Source of the DNA: CAVVXX01 sp963707975
GTDB lineage: Bacteria; Pseudomonadota; Alphaproteobacteria; Micropepsales; Micropepsaceae
Direction: 5' to 3'
NCBI GenBank assembly: GCA_963707975.1
Contig: OY970177.1
Coordinates: forward strand, 1,550,001-1,614,000
DNA length: 64,000 nucleotides
Under the pieces are notes generated by a model. It was not told the origin of the DNA and searched no databases. It saw nothing but the letters and a program-made list of their open reading frames with translations. Position numbers and translations under genes: made by a program. Below, piece by piece: positions 16,738-25,358 of this stretch. The first letter of the stretch is position 1. Every line of letters begins with the position of its first letter.

Positions 16738-17678
16738 TCAAACCTCACGCGCGGGTCGAGTACATGGTAGAGAAGATCGGCGATCAGATTGAGCACGATG
16801 ATGATGGCTGCATAAAAGATCACCACGCCCATCACTAGGGTGTAATCGCGGTTCAGCGCGCCCTGCACGAAATACCGCCCGATCCCTGGTAGCCCGAAAA
16901 TTTGCTCCACTACGAGCGAGCCCGTGACGATGTCGGCAATGGCGGGGCCTAGATAGCTCACCAACGGCAAGAGGCCCGCGCGAAGCGCATGGCGCACTAC
17001 GACAATATGCGGTGGCAGGCCTTTGGCCCGCGCAGTGCGAACGTAATTGGAATGCAGCACTTCGATCATGCTGCCGCGCACCAGCCGCGAAATGATGGCA
17101 ATTTGCGGCAACGCCAGAACCGTAACCGGCAGGATCATGTTTTCGAGCCTGCCACCCTGCCAGCCTTCGACGGGCAGCGTGATGTTGGCCCCGAAAAAAT
17201 GCACGCCATAGACGCCAAAGACGAGGGTCAGCAGCGGCGCCGTGACGAAAGTCGGAATCGTGATGCCGGCCATGGCTAACGCCATAACGGTGTAATCGCC
17301 CGCTCTGTTCTGGTTCAGCGAAGCGGCGACTCCCAGCATCGTGCCGAGCAGGATGGCCAGGATGATTGCCGATATGCCAAGCCGCATGCTGACCGGCAGG
17401 CCAGAGGCAATCAGCTCGCTGACGCTAAAATCCTTGTTCTTGTACGACGGGCCGAAATCGCCATGCAGAAGGCGCGCGAGATAGATGAAATATTGCTCAT
17501 AGATCGGCTTATCCAGATTGTAGACGGCTTCGATGTTTTTTTCGATTTCAGGCGGCAGATGGCGTTGCGTATCGAAAGGACCGCCTGGCGCCAGATGCAT
17601 TATGAAAAAGGCAAGCGTGATGATGACGAAAAGCGTTGGGATCGCCCCCAAAATGCGACGGAGTGCATAAAACAGCAT
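16734..17678 (-). CDS. oppB: Oligopeptide ABC transporter permease OppB
   Basis: A 314-aa permease with six predicted membrane segments. It starts MLFYALRRILGAIPTLFVII, as OppB/DppB proteins do, and has the HLAPGGPFD loop, FGPSYKNKDFSV, the EAA loop VRTARAKGLPPHIVVVRHAL and the end YHVLDPRVRFE. I chose the ATG at 17678 because the family starts with M(L/I)xYxxRR; an in-frame ATG at 17705 adds nine residues with no homology. No clear ribosome-binding site is visible at either. It is the first gene of the oppB-oppC-oppDF operon. Confidence 0.92.
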   Translation of the reverse strand: MLFYALRRILGAIPTLFVIITLAFFIMHLAPGGPFDTQRHLPPEIEKNIEAVYNLDKPIYEQYFIYLARLLHGDFGPSYKNKDFSVSELIASGLPVSMRLGISAIILAILLGTMLGVAASLNQNRAGDYTVMALAMAGITIPTFVTAPLLTLVFGVYGVHFFGANITLPVEGWQGGRLENMILPVTVLALPQIAIISRLVRGSMIEVLHSNYVRTARAKGLPPHIVVVRHALRAGLLPLVSYLGPAIADIVTGSLVVEQIFGLPGIGRYFVQGALNRDYTLVMGVVIFYAAIIIVLNLIADLLYHVLDPRVRFE

Positions 17679-17802
17679 CGAATTGCATGCCGGCGCAGAT
17701 GCCACCCATCAGAGCCGCACTTGTGTGCGACTCACGGGGCGCCGCCCCCAATTGCGGCGCAAAGCTTGTCGAGACAGCATGCGATGTCAATGTTTCGGGG
17801 CG

Positions 17803-18873
17803 TTACGCGAAGCTTACGGCATAAATTGGCGGCAGATGGCCGCCAAACGCTTGCCAGTTGCGCCCGCCGTCGTCGCTCGCCCACAGGTTTCCGGTTGTCG
17901 AGCCCATCATCAGGCGCTCGCCAACCGAATCAACGTCGAGCCCATGGCGATAGATAAGGTCATAAGCGTTCTTTTGCGGCAGGCCACCGCGCAACGCACT
18001 CCACGTCTTGCCGCCATCATCCGTGCGGGTGACACAGACTTGGCCGTCTTTGGGAATGCGCGTTTCATCGGCAATCGCGGGCACAAGCCATGCGGTGTCA
18101 GGCTTTTTTGGGTGTACGGCGACCGCAAAGCCGAAATTGGAAACGGCGGGTTTAAGCTCGCTCCAATGCGCGCCACAATCGGTCGAGCGGAAGACGCCAT
18201 TGTGATGCTGCATCCATAAGACGTCGGGCGCTACGGGGCAGCGCTGTACGCGGTGAGGATCCTGGATGGCAGAGTCGGATTGCTTTTCCGGCGGCATGTA
18301 GCGCGCGATGAGGCCATCGCAACGCACCGTCCAGCTTTTGCCGTCATCGCGCGATTCCCACACACCGCCACAGGAGATGGCTGCGATCAGCCGGTCGGGA
18401 TCGCGCGGATCGGTCAGCACCGAATGAATGCCGGCGTCGTCATACCCGCCGCCGAACCAGCGCGTGCGTTCTGGCACATCCCATAACGAGCGCACCAGCG
18501 TCCAGCTTGCGCCGCGATCGTCGGAACGAAACAGCCCGGCCGGAATGCCGCCGGCCCACAGCCGTCCCGGTTGCGATTTGCTTCCGGCCGCAAGCGTCCA
18601 GATTTGCTTCAAAGCGGGCGCGTCCGGCGTATCGGCGGGAAAGGCCGGCGCCGCAATTTCGTTCCAGGTTTTTCCGCCGTCGTCCGAGCGATGAAGTTTC
18701 GGCCCGAAATGTCCGTGATTGAGCGCCGCGTACAGCGCGCCGTCGCGTGCATCATGCAGCGCCATCGTCACCAGCGCCCCCATGAAGCTGGTAGTGGCGA
18801 TTTCCCAATCCTTGCCGTCTCGTCTTAGAACAAAAAATCCCTTGCGGGTCGAAATCAAAGCGCGATCGCTCAT
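17803..18873 (-). CDS. BNR/Asp-box beta-propeller protein (sialidase-like fold), cytoplasmic
   Basis: A 356-aa protein built from repeated Asp-box units: SDDGGKTW, SDDRGASW, SRDDGKSW, STDCGAHW, TDDGGKTW and SDDGGRNW, spaced as in five- to seven-bladed propellers. Databases usually call such proteins exo-alpha-sialidase, but there is no signal peptide and no visible sialidase FRIP or Arg triad, so enzymatic activity is doubtful. It starts 2 nt after the stop of a MoaD-like gene, and the GGAGG that serves as its ribosome-binding site lies in the Gly-Gly codons of that gene. The coupling implies the two proteins work together, probably in the cytoplasm. Confidence 0.85.
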   Translation of the reverse strand: MSDRALISTRKGFFVLRRDGKDWEIATTSFMGALVTMALHDARDGALYAALNHGHFGPKLHRSDDGGKTWNEIAAPAFPADTPDAPALKQIWTLAAGSKSQPGRLWAGGIPAGLFRSDDRGASWTLVRSLWDVPERTRWFGGGYDDAGIHSVLTDPRDPDRLIAAISCGGVWESRDDGKSWTVRCDGLIARYMPPEKQSDSAIQDPHRVQRCPVAPDVLWMQHHNGVFRSTDCGAHWSELKPAVSNFGFAVAVHPKKPDTAWLVPAIADETRIPKDGQVCVTRTDDGGKTWSALRGGLPQKNAYDLIYRHGLDVDSVGERLMMGSTTGNLWASDDGGRNWQAFGGHLPPIYAVSFA

Positions 18874-18875
18874 GA

Positions 18876-19145
18876 TTAGCCTCCAGACAGCGCTTGCATG
18901 ACATAAAGCTCGGTGTTTGCACCAATGGGGTGGGCAAGCGCCTTGTCGTGCGCCAGTCTCTCGCCATCGGCGAAGATGCAGACATGTTTGCGCAGATGGC
19001 CCCGTTCATCCAGCACATAAGAACGCAATTGCGGATGCGAGAGGAACACCGCAGCAAGCGCGTCGTTCACCGTGGCGCCCTTGGCGGTGATCGGCCCCTG
19101 TGGCGCAAGCCGCTTCAAGTGTGAGGTGAAATGCACTTCAGCCAT
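18876..19145 (-). CDS. MoaD/ThiS-like ubiquitin-fold protein
   Basis: An 89-aa beta-grasp protein ending in Gly-Gly (VMQALSGG), the C-terminus that E1-like enzymes adenylate in MoaD, ThiS and related sulfur carriers. Typical features are the N-terminal strand EVHFTSHLKRLAP, TVNDALAAVFLSHPQLRSYV, and DGERLAHDKALAHPIGANTE before the final strand. Its ATG lies inside the end of hutH (8-nt overlap) and its stop is 2 nt from the BNR gene. No E1 (MoeB/ThiF), MoaE or JAB protease gene is nearby, so it is not evidently part of molybdopterin synthesis. Confidence 0.85.
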   Translation of the reverse strand: MAEVHFTSHLKRLAPQGPITAKGATVNDALAAVFLSHPQLRSYVLDERGHLRKHVCIFADGERLAHDKALAHPIGANTELYVMQALSGG

Positions 19146-20679
19146 GTTCAGCCGATGGCAAAACAAGCTCCCCCGCAAGCAGCGGCTTGAACGCGCGCGC
19201 CTGCACAAGGCTGGCGGCTGCTTCGATGGCGGGCGCAAAAAAGCGGTCGGTCTCGAAGGGCGGCACCGAAGAGCGGATCAACGCAATGGCGCGTTCGATT
19301 TTTCCAGAGCTTTTAAGCGGGCGATGAAAGCCGATGCCTTCGGCTGCCGCCAGCAATTCGATAGCCAAAATATTTGCCGTGTTGGCGTTCATGGATGCGA
19401 GCCTGCGCGCGGCGAAGGTGGCCATGGAAACGAAATCTTCCTGATTGGCGGATGTGGGGAGCGAATCCACCGATGCCGGATGCGCCAGCGACTTGTTCTC
19501 GGAAGCCAAAGCGGCCGCCGTCACATGCGCCACCATGAAGCCGGAATTGATGCCGCTGTCGCGCGCCAGAAACGGCGGCAGTCCGCTCAGATTGGAATCA
19601 ATCAGCAGCGCGATCTTGCGTTCCGACAGCGCGCCGATCTCCGCAATGGCGATGGCCAGCGCATCGGCGGCGATGGCCACGGGCTCGGCGTGAAAATTGC
19701 CGCCCGCAAGAACCGCGCCGTCCTCGGCAAACACCAGCGGATTATCGGTGACGGCATTGGCCTCGATCTCGAAGACGTGCGCCACATAACGGATCATATC
19801 GAGGCAGGGCCCCAGCACCTGCGGCTGGCAACGGATGGAATAGGGATCCTGTACCCGGCTGCAATCGAGATGCGATTTCCGGATGGCGCTGCCCGCCATC
19901 AGCGTGCGCAGGATTTTCGCGGCCTCCATCTGGCCGGGCTGGCCGCGCGCCGCGTGGATGCGCTCGTCGAACGGCCTGTCGCTGCCCTTAATCGCGTCGG
20001 TAGCGAGCCCGCCCGCTATGAAGGCCGCTTCGATGTTAGCCTCCACGCCAAATAATCCCGCTAATGCCAGCGCCGTCGAAACCTGCGTGCCGTTGAGCAA
20101 CGCCAGCCCCTCCTTGGGATCCAGCTCAAGCGGCGCAATGCCCGCTATGGCAAGCGCCTCCTTGCCCGAATGCCGCTCGCCTTTCACCCACGCGAAACCC
20201 TCACCGATCAGCACCGCCGAGACATGCGCCAGCGGCGCAAGATCGCCAGAGGCCCCAACCGAGCCTTGCGAGGGAATTTCCGGCAATACGTTCTTGTTGA
20301 GAAGCTCAAGCAAGCGTTCGATCAGCACGAGCCGCACCCCGGAACGGCCGCGCGCGAGGCTCGCCACCTTGAGCGCCAGCACCAACCGCACGATTTTTTC
20401 AGGCAGAGGCTCGCCCACGCCCGTCGCGTGAGAGAGCACAAGATTACGCTGGAGCAGGCGCAATTTGTCATCGGCAATGCGCGTTTCGGCGAGCTTGCCG
20501 AAGCCGGTGTTAACGCCATAGACCGCTTTGCCCGATGCAAGCGTGCGTTCGATGGCCGCGCGCCCTGCATCCACGGCAGTCCACGCGGCTGCATCGAGCG
20601 CGAGCGTATCGCGGCCCTCCATCACTGTGCGCCAGAAAGACAAAGGCGCGTGTCCCGGTTTTAATGTCAGCGATGTCAT
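19138..20679 (-). CDS. hutH: Histidine ammonia-lyase
   Basis: A 513-aa enzyme that deaminates L-histidine to urocanate, the first step of the Hut pathway. The Ala-Ser-Gly triad that self-cyclises to the MIO cofactor is at residues 143-145 in GSVGASGDLAPL. Other family marks are YGVNTGFGKLAETRI, QRNLVLSHATGVGEPL, and QDPYSIRCQPQVLG. The ATG at 20679 gives normal length; an ATG at 20718 would add 13 residues. The other hut genes (hutU, hutI, hutC) are absent from the window. It leads a three-gene overlapping operon with a MoaD-like and a BNR protein. Tyrosine/phenylalanine lyase activity is possible in this superfamily, but the sequence looks like HutH. Confidence 0.93.
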   Translation of the reverse strand: MTSLTLKPGHAPLSFWRTVMEGRDTLALDAAAWTAVDAGRAAIERTLASGKAVYGVNTGFGKLAETRIADDKLRLLQRNLVLSHATGVGEPLPEKIVRLVLALKVASLARGRSGVRLVLIERLLELLNKNVLPEIPSQGSVGASGDLAPLAHVSAVLIGEGFAWVKGERHSGKEALAIAGIAPLELDPKEGLALLNGTQVSTALALAGLFGVEANIEAAFIAGGLATDAIKGSDRPFDERIHAARGQPGQMEAAKILRTLMAGSAIRKSHLDCSRVQDPYSIRCQPQVLGPCLDMIRYVAHVFEIEANAVTDNPLVFAEDGAVLAGGNFHAEPVAIAADALAIAIAEIGALSERKIALLIDSNLSGLPPFLARDSGINSGFMVAHVTAAALASENKSLAHPASVDSLPTSANQEDFVSMATFAARRLASMNANTANILAIELLAAAEGIGFHRPLKSSGKIERAIALIRSSVPPFETDRFFAPAIEAAASLVQARAFKPLLAGELVLPSAEHG

Positions 20680-20735
20680 GAAAGGCGGCCTGTTCCTCTT
20701 TGCCTGTGCGGGCGCCACACATTAAGAGTTTGTCC

Positions 20736-21767
20736 ATGCACCGCAAGACCCCGCACCTTGCCGCCGCGGCCCTGGTTTTGGCGTATCTCTTTGCCAGCCC
20801 GCCCGCACGCGCCGAGGAAGAGCTCAATATCTATTCCGCGCGGCATTACGATTCCGACACGCTGCTGTTCGACGGCTTCCGCAAGGCGACCGGCATTCCC
20901 ATCAACGTCATCAATGGCGAGGGGCCGGAGCTGCTGGCGCGTCTCAAGGCCGAAGGCGTCAACAGTCCGGGCGATGTTTTTCTTACCATGGATGCCGGCA
21001 ATCTTTGGGTGGCCGAGCAGCAGGGCATTTTCCAGTCGGTGCAGTCGAAGATTTTGGAGAGCCGCATTCCCGCCCATCTGCGCGACCCGAAAAACATGTG
21101 GTTCGGTTTTTCCACGAGGGCGCGGCTGATTTTCGTAAATCCGCACAGGATCGATCCGAAATTGGTGCAAACTTATGCCCAGCTTGCCGATCCTCGGCTG
21201 CACGGCCAAATCTGCATGCGTTCGAGTTCTGCTGTCTATAACCTCTCGCTGCTGGCAGATCTTATTGTCCATTGAGGGCCAGAAAAGGCGGAAAGCTGGG
21301 TCAAGGGCGTGGTGGCCAATTTCGCCCATGAGCCCGCGGGCAACGACACATCGCTTTTGAAGGAAGTAGCGAGCGGCGCCTGCGGCGTCACTATCGCCAA
21401 CCATTATTATTTCGTCCGGCTGCTGACATCGAAGCTTGCCGCCGAACGCGAAGCAGCCAAGGCGCTGACAGCGATTTTTCCCGATCAGCAGGATTTCGGC
21501 ACCGAGGTGAACATTTCCGGCGCAGGCGTGCTGAAATACGCCCCGCACAAGGCGGCCGCGGTAAGGTTTCTGGAATACCTATCTTCGGATGCGGCGCAAG
21601 AAATTTTCACCGACGCCAATTACGAATATCCCGCTGTCGCTTCCGTGCCGCCCGATCCCGCAACCAAGGTACTGGGGCCGTTCAAGGTCGACCCCATCAA
21701 TGTCTCGGCCTATGGCGAGCACCAGTCCGAGGCGCAGATCATCTTCGACCAGGAAGGCTGGCGTTAG
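20736..21767 (+). pseudogene. Ferric iron ABC transporter substrate-binding protein, interrupted by in-frame TGA
   Basis: A FbpA/FutA-type class II periplasmic iron-binding protein of about 343 codons. It has a signal peptide (LVLAYLFASPPARA), then ELNIYSARHYDSDTLLFDGF, VNSPGDVFLTMDAGNLW, MRSSSAVYNLSLL and a tyrosine cluster near the C-terminus (NHYYFVRLL) expected to bind Fe3+. Codon 180 is TGA (21273-21275); the same frame resumes as GPEKAESWVKGVVANFAHEP, exactly the next conserved block, so this is one nonsense change and not a frameshift. The product would be cut to 179 aa and lose the second lobe. It converges on its presumed permease, with a 4-nt overlap at the stops. Confidence 0.85.
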
Positions 21768-23446
21768 GGGAGGGCCGCAGGCGTGGTTTCGCGCCCATGC
21801 GCGGCCGCCGCAATGCCGCGTATCAGCAGGATGCAGGGAATGATGCCCGCCGCCACGATGGCGAGCGAAGGTGCCGCCGCATGGCCAAGCCGTTCGTCGG
21901 CCGCGTAATTGTTGGCGGCCACCGCCAGCGTGTCGAAATTGAACGAGCGCAACATTAGCGTCGCCGGCAATTCCTTCATCACATCGACGAAATCGATCAG
22001 CGCGGCGGTAAGCGCGCTTGGAAAAACCAGTGGCGCGTGCACGCGCAGGAGCGCATCCCAATTCCCGCGCGCAAGCATTTTTGCGGCGCCACCCACCGAG
22101 GGCGTGATGCGTTCCAGCCCCGCGTACACGCTTTGCAGCGCCACGGCGAGGAAACGCACGACATAGGCGAAGACGAGTGCTGTAATGCTTCCGGTAAGCA
22201 ACAGCCCGGTGGAAGCGCCGAACGTGCTGTGAAACGCGGCATCGATCGCAGTATCGAAGGCGGCAAAGGGAATAAGAACGCCGACCGCGATCACCGCGCC
22301 GGGTGCTGCATAGCCAAGGCTGGCGAAGGAGGCCGCCCGCGCGCCAGGGCCGCGCGGGTTTTCGTGCCGTGCGAAACCGAGCACGAGCGCCGCCAGTGTG
22401 GCGATGACGCCCGCCGTGCCGGCCAGCACAAGGCTGTTCGCCAGATGATGCGAGAACTCGCGCGCGGGCCCGCCAGCGCTTACCAACATATCGATAAGCA
22501 CCAGCGCCGGCACGGCAAAGCCGAAGATGGGCGGCAGCGCGCACAACACAATGGCGACGGCCGATTTCGAGGGTGAGAGCTTGAAGCGCGCGGGCCGCCG
22601 GTCGCGCCGCCCCGCTTCGTGGTAACGCGCGCGGCCCCGCGCGAAGCGCTCGAGGAAAAGGGCCAGCGCCACGAAACCGATCAGCAACGCCGCCAGTTGC
22701 GCCGCAGCCTGCGGGTCGCCGAAGGAAAACCAGGCGCGGTAAATGCCGGTGGTGAAAGTCGGCACACCGAAATACGACACCGTGCCGAAATCGGCGAAGG
22801 CTTCCATCAGCGTGAGGCTGGCGCCCGCAGCGAGCGCGGGCCGCGCCAGGGGAAGCGAGACAGTGAAAAACGTACGCCAGTGCCCGCGGCCCAGCGTGCG
22901 CGCGGCGTCGAGCGCGGTCGCGGATTCGGAAAGAAACCGCGCGCGCGCCAGCAGATAGACATAAGGATAAAGCACCAGCACCAGCATCAGCACCGCGCCG
23001 GGAAGCGAGCGCACATCGGGAAACCAGTATTCGCCCATCTGCCAGCCGAAAGTGGCGCGCAACATGCCTTGCACGGGCCCATACGAATCCAGCAGGTCGG
23101 TGTAGGCGTAAGCCGGCACCTAAACGGGCGCCGCCAGCGGCAGCACGAGGGCCGCTTCGAAAAAGCGCCGGCCGGGAAAATCGCACATCGCGCTGAACCA
23201 CGCCGCCGGCACGCCGATCGCAAGCACGCCTGACACGACGAGTGCGCCGAGCATGAGCGTGTTAAGCGCGTAATCGGGCAGCACGGTCGCCGCCAGATGC
23301 CTGAACGTGGCGCCCGTGCCCGAGAACAGGCTTAAGCAAACGGAGGCCAGCGGAATCGCCAGCAGCAGCGCCAAAGCGAGCGCCGCCGCATCGAGCGCAG
23401 TGAGGCGCGCGAAGGGGTGCGCGGGGCGGGCGGTTTCGGCCGTCAT
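21764..23446 (-). pseudogene. Ferric iron ABC transporter permease (FbpB type), interrupted by in-frame TAG
   Basis: A large two-domain iron permease (about 560 codons) with repeated hydrophobic helices. It reads from MTAETARPAHPFARL through ALVLPLAAPV to a TAG (complement of 23120-23122), then continues in the same frame as VPAYAYTDLLDSYGPVQGML. Homologues have Tyr in the PxYVxAYxYTD block, so TAC or TAT to TAG is the simplest change. The EAA-like loops AARTLGRGHWRTFFTVSLPL and RITPSVGGAAKMLARGNWDA are intact. The matching ATPase (fbpC) is not in the window. With the broken binding protein beside it, the locus looks like a decayed iron importer unless the stops are sequence errors. Confidence 0.85.
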
Positions 23447-23576
23447 GCCGCCCTGTTAGCGCGTTTCGACTCGTTCGTCATGGGAAGGGCGGTTTCGTCC
23501 GCCTCGGGGCCAGCGTTAAGTGCCCCCCGCGCTTGCTTTTGACGGGGCGTAACCATAGGTTTTTCGCCATTCGCGG

Positions 23577-23652
23577 GCAGCTGTAGCTCAGTTGGTAGAG
23601 CGTCGGATTGTGGATCCGAAGGTCGTTGGTTCGAGACCAACCAGCTGTACCA
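23577..23652 (+). tRNA. tRNA-His (anticodon GTG), alphaproteobacterial type
   Basis: Cloverleaf with acceptor GCAGCTG/CAGCTGT (G1:U72 wobble), D arm TAGCTCAGTTGGTAGAGC, anticodon stem CGGAT/ATCCG with loop TGTGG region (anticodon GTG), T arm GTTGG-TTCGAGA-CCAAC, discriminator A73 and an encoded CCA (23650-23652). Most bacteria have C73 paired with an extra G-1; here position -1 (23576) is G in the DNA but faces A73. This is the known alphaproteobacterial form. Confidence 0.96.
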
Positions 23653-24113
23653 CTCATTCCCGCTCGAACCTGGGTTGAGAGCTTCTCCTCACAAAACGCC
23701 AGGAATCCTGTGCCCTTCGGGCACGGGCGATCGGGAACAGTGGCTAGAGACGGTCGAACTGAGCCGAAACCGGGGTTCTTCACATTTAATGATGGGTGTT
23801 CGAAATAAACGCAGTCAACGCGCTAATCGAATATGTGAGCGAAGAGAGCAACACAAAGCACAAGATTGGACCATTCAAGCCAAATTAGACCGCTTGTCTT
23901 TTTCTCGGTCTAGATTTGGCTTTTCGTTGCTACCGTTTGGGTCGCGGTCGTGTCTGCATTTGGCGATAAGCGGACATTCGCCTACGCCTATGCAACGATA
24001 TCTATTAGTTATCGTTGATCATCCGGCCAGATGAGATTTTGGGAAGGGGCAGGTACAAAAAATCCTTAAGGTCAATCAAAAATGGGTTGCGGCGCAGAAC
24101 GTAATCACAAGTT
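23653..24113. other. Gene-free stretch after tRNA-His
   Basis: A 461-nt stretch with no credible gene. It holds a compact GTGCC/GGCAC hairpin at 23710-23724 with a TTCG-containing loop and a terminator-like hairpin at 23879-23924. From about 23800 on the sequence becomes AT-richer, matching the start of the compositionally different block that follows. Translations across the tRNA on the minus strand give the well-known false protein motif SRTNDLRIHNP and should not be annotated. Confidence 0.6.
23879..23924 (+). terminator. Terminator-like hairpin
   Basis: GCCAAATTAGACC (23879-23891) pairs with GGTCTAGATTTGGC (23907-23920), 13 pairs with one bulged base, loop of 15 nt, then TTTT (23921-23924). 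It could end the tRNA-His transcript, but that gene ends 226 nt upstream, so an unrecognised RNA in between is possible. Confidence 0.55.
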
Positions 24114-25091
24114 ATGCTGCCGCCAGAATCGGCGGTGATTCTCGTGCTTACAATTTATCCCAACGAAAGATCGACTGACCGCGAAGCGGTGTGGATCGAC
24201 ATGCTTAACCCTAGCGAGGGGGAACTCGCAAAGGCGCGCCTGGATTACGAAATTGAAATCCCCTCGCGTCGACAGCTTGAGGAGATCGAATCCTCCAGTC
24301 GCCTCCGTGCGGAAGGTGATGCCTTAATCTTAAGCATGCCTATCGCCTCGATATCCGATGCGGGTGTGGCGATGCCGACGCCGGTTGGCTTCGTATTGAC
24401 CCCAAAGTTGCTTGTTACGGTGCGATACGCGGAGTTGCATGCTATCCGGCCGGCGCTTGAGATCATGAAGAAGGAAGCCGAGCCACATAGTGCTGACATG
24501 TTTGCTACGCTACTCGAGGCGATGGTTGATTACTCCGCCGATACGTTGGAACAAATTGCGGTCGAGCTGAATGCGATCTCTCAGCGCGTGTTCAAGCGAG
24601 ATGGGCGTAGCCGTCAGCATAACATTGCGCGGTCTAACCATATGTTGAAGGAAACTCTGGTGGAAGTAGGAGAGGCCGGCGATCACCTTAGCCACATCAG
24701 AGAAAGTATCCTGGGCTTGCAGCGAATCGCGCCCTATGCGCTGGACAAAGGACAGAAATGGCTTGGCGGACAAGTTGAGGCCCGCTTGAGAACCGTGGGT
24801 CAAGATTTACAATCACTCGCCGATTTCGAGGTGCATCTCACTGACAAGATGCAGTTTCTGCTCGACGCGGTCCTGGGATTCATAAACACCGAACAGAACG
24901 ACATTTTCAAAGTTCTCACCATCGTCTCGGTTGTCGGGATTCCGCCAACGCTCATCGCCAGCATGTACGGAATGAATTTTGACACCATCCACGAATATCA
25001 CTGGCACTACGGTTATGCTTGGGGGTTGTTCCTGATTATTCTGTCCGCCGTGTTGCCGACGGCTTGGTTCAAATGGCGCGGCTGGTGGTGA
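24114..25091 (+). CDS. corA: CorA-family magnesium/divalent cation channel
   Basis: A 325-aa CorA homologue, a homopentameric inner-membrane channel for Mg2+ (some members move Co2+, Ni2+ or Zn2+). The large N-terminal cytoplasmic funnel carries WIDMLNPSEGE and a long coiled stalk helix. Two C-terminal membrane helices follow, the first ending in the selectivity motif YGMNF (about residues 287-291), the second YAWGLFLIILSAVLPTAWF. The ATG at 24114 has no good ribosome-binding site; a GTG at 24135 is an alternative. It is the first gene of the lower-GC block and the only plus-strand one in it. Confidence 0.92.
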   Translation: MLPPESAVILVLTIYPNERSTDREAVWIDMLNPSEGELAKARLDYEIEIPSRRQLEEIESSSRLRAEGDALILSMPIASISDAGVAMPTPVGFVLTPKLLVTVRYAELHAIRPALEIMKKEAEPHSADMFATLLEAMVDYSADTLEQIAVELNAISQRVFKRDGRSRQHNIARSNHMLKETLVEVGEAGDHLSHIRESILGLQRIAPYALDKGQKWLGGQVEARLRTVGQDLQSLADFEVHLTDKMQFLLDAVLGFINTEQNDIFKVLTIVSVVGIPPTLIASMYGMNFDTIHEYHWHYGYAWGLFLIILSAVLPTAWFKWRGWW

Positions 25092-25200
25092 ATACCTAAT
25101 GTCATAGAGCCGATGCACGTAAAGCCTGGTAAAGAAATTGTCGCACTATCGTCGCTAACCCTGTCCTCGGTGGACTTCACCATCTTTACGCGCAGATCTA

Positions 25201-25344
25201 GTTGTCGAAACGAACAGGGTCAGCGAGGCAGTAGGCGAAGCCAAGCTCGAAGCGGATGCCAAGGCCGATAAGATCGAAGGCAATCAATCTTTCGTTGTGG
25301 ATATCTGGAATGGCCGAACGGTTTCAGTGCGCAAATCCTTTTGA
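25201..25344 (+). pseudogene. CsbD-like protein remnant
   Basis: Frame 25201-25344 reads VSEAVGEAKLEADAKADKIE from about 25219, closely resembling the central helix of small CsbD/YjbJ stress proteins (pattern KEAVGKxxGDxKLEADGKADKxEG). There is no start codon with a ribosome-binding site, the usual first 15 residues are missing, and the tail (FVVDIWNGRTVSVRKSF) is unrelated to the family. I read it as the 3' fragment of a decayed gene. It lies between corA and the end of pgm. Confidence 0.5.
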
Positions 25345-25358
25345 TGATCTCTATCTAG

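Noticed and set aside
21273..21275. Selenocysteine at the in-frame TGA
   Set aside because: Iron-binding proteins of this type have no known selenocysteine, the residue is not a conserved Cys, and no SECIS-like hairpin is evident just downstream.
21579..23201. A 540-codon minus-strand frame overlapping the iron permease, not broken by a stop
   Set aside because: It is longer than either permease fragment but reads as Arg/Ala-rich nonsense, while the permease frame has membrane helices and conserved loops.
23478..23783. A minus-strand frame containing GWSRTNDLRIHNP
   Set aside because: This is the well-known false protein from translating the antisense of a tRNA gene (here tRNA-His).
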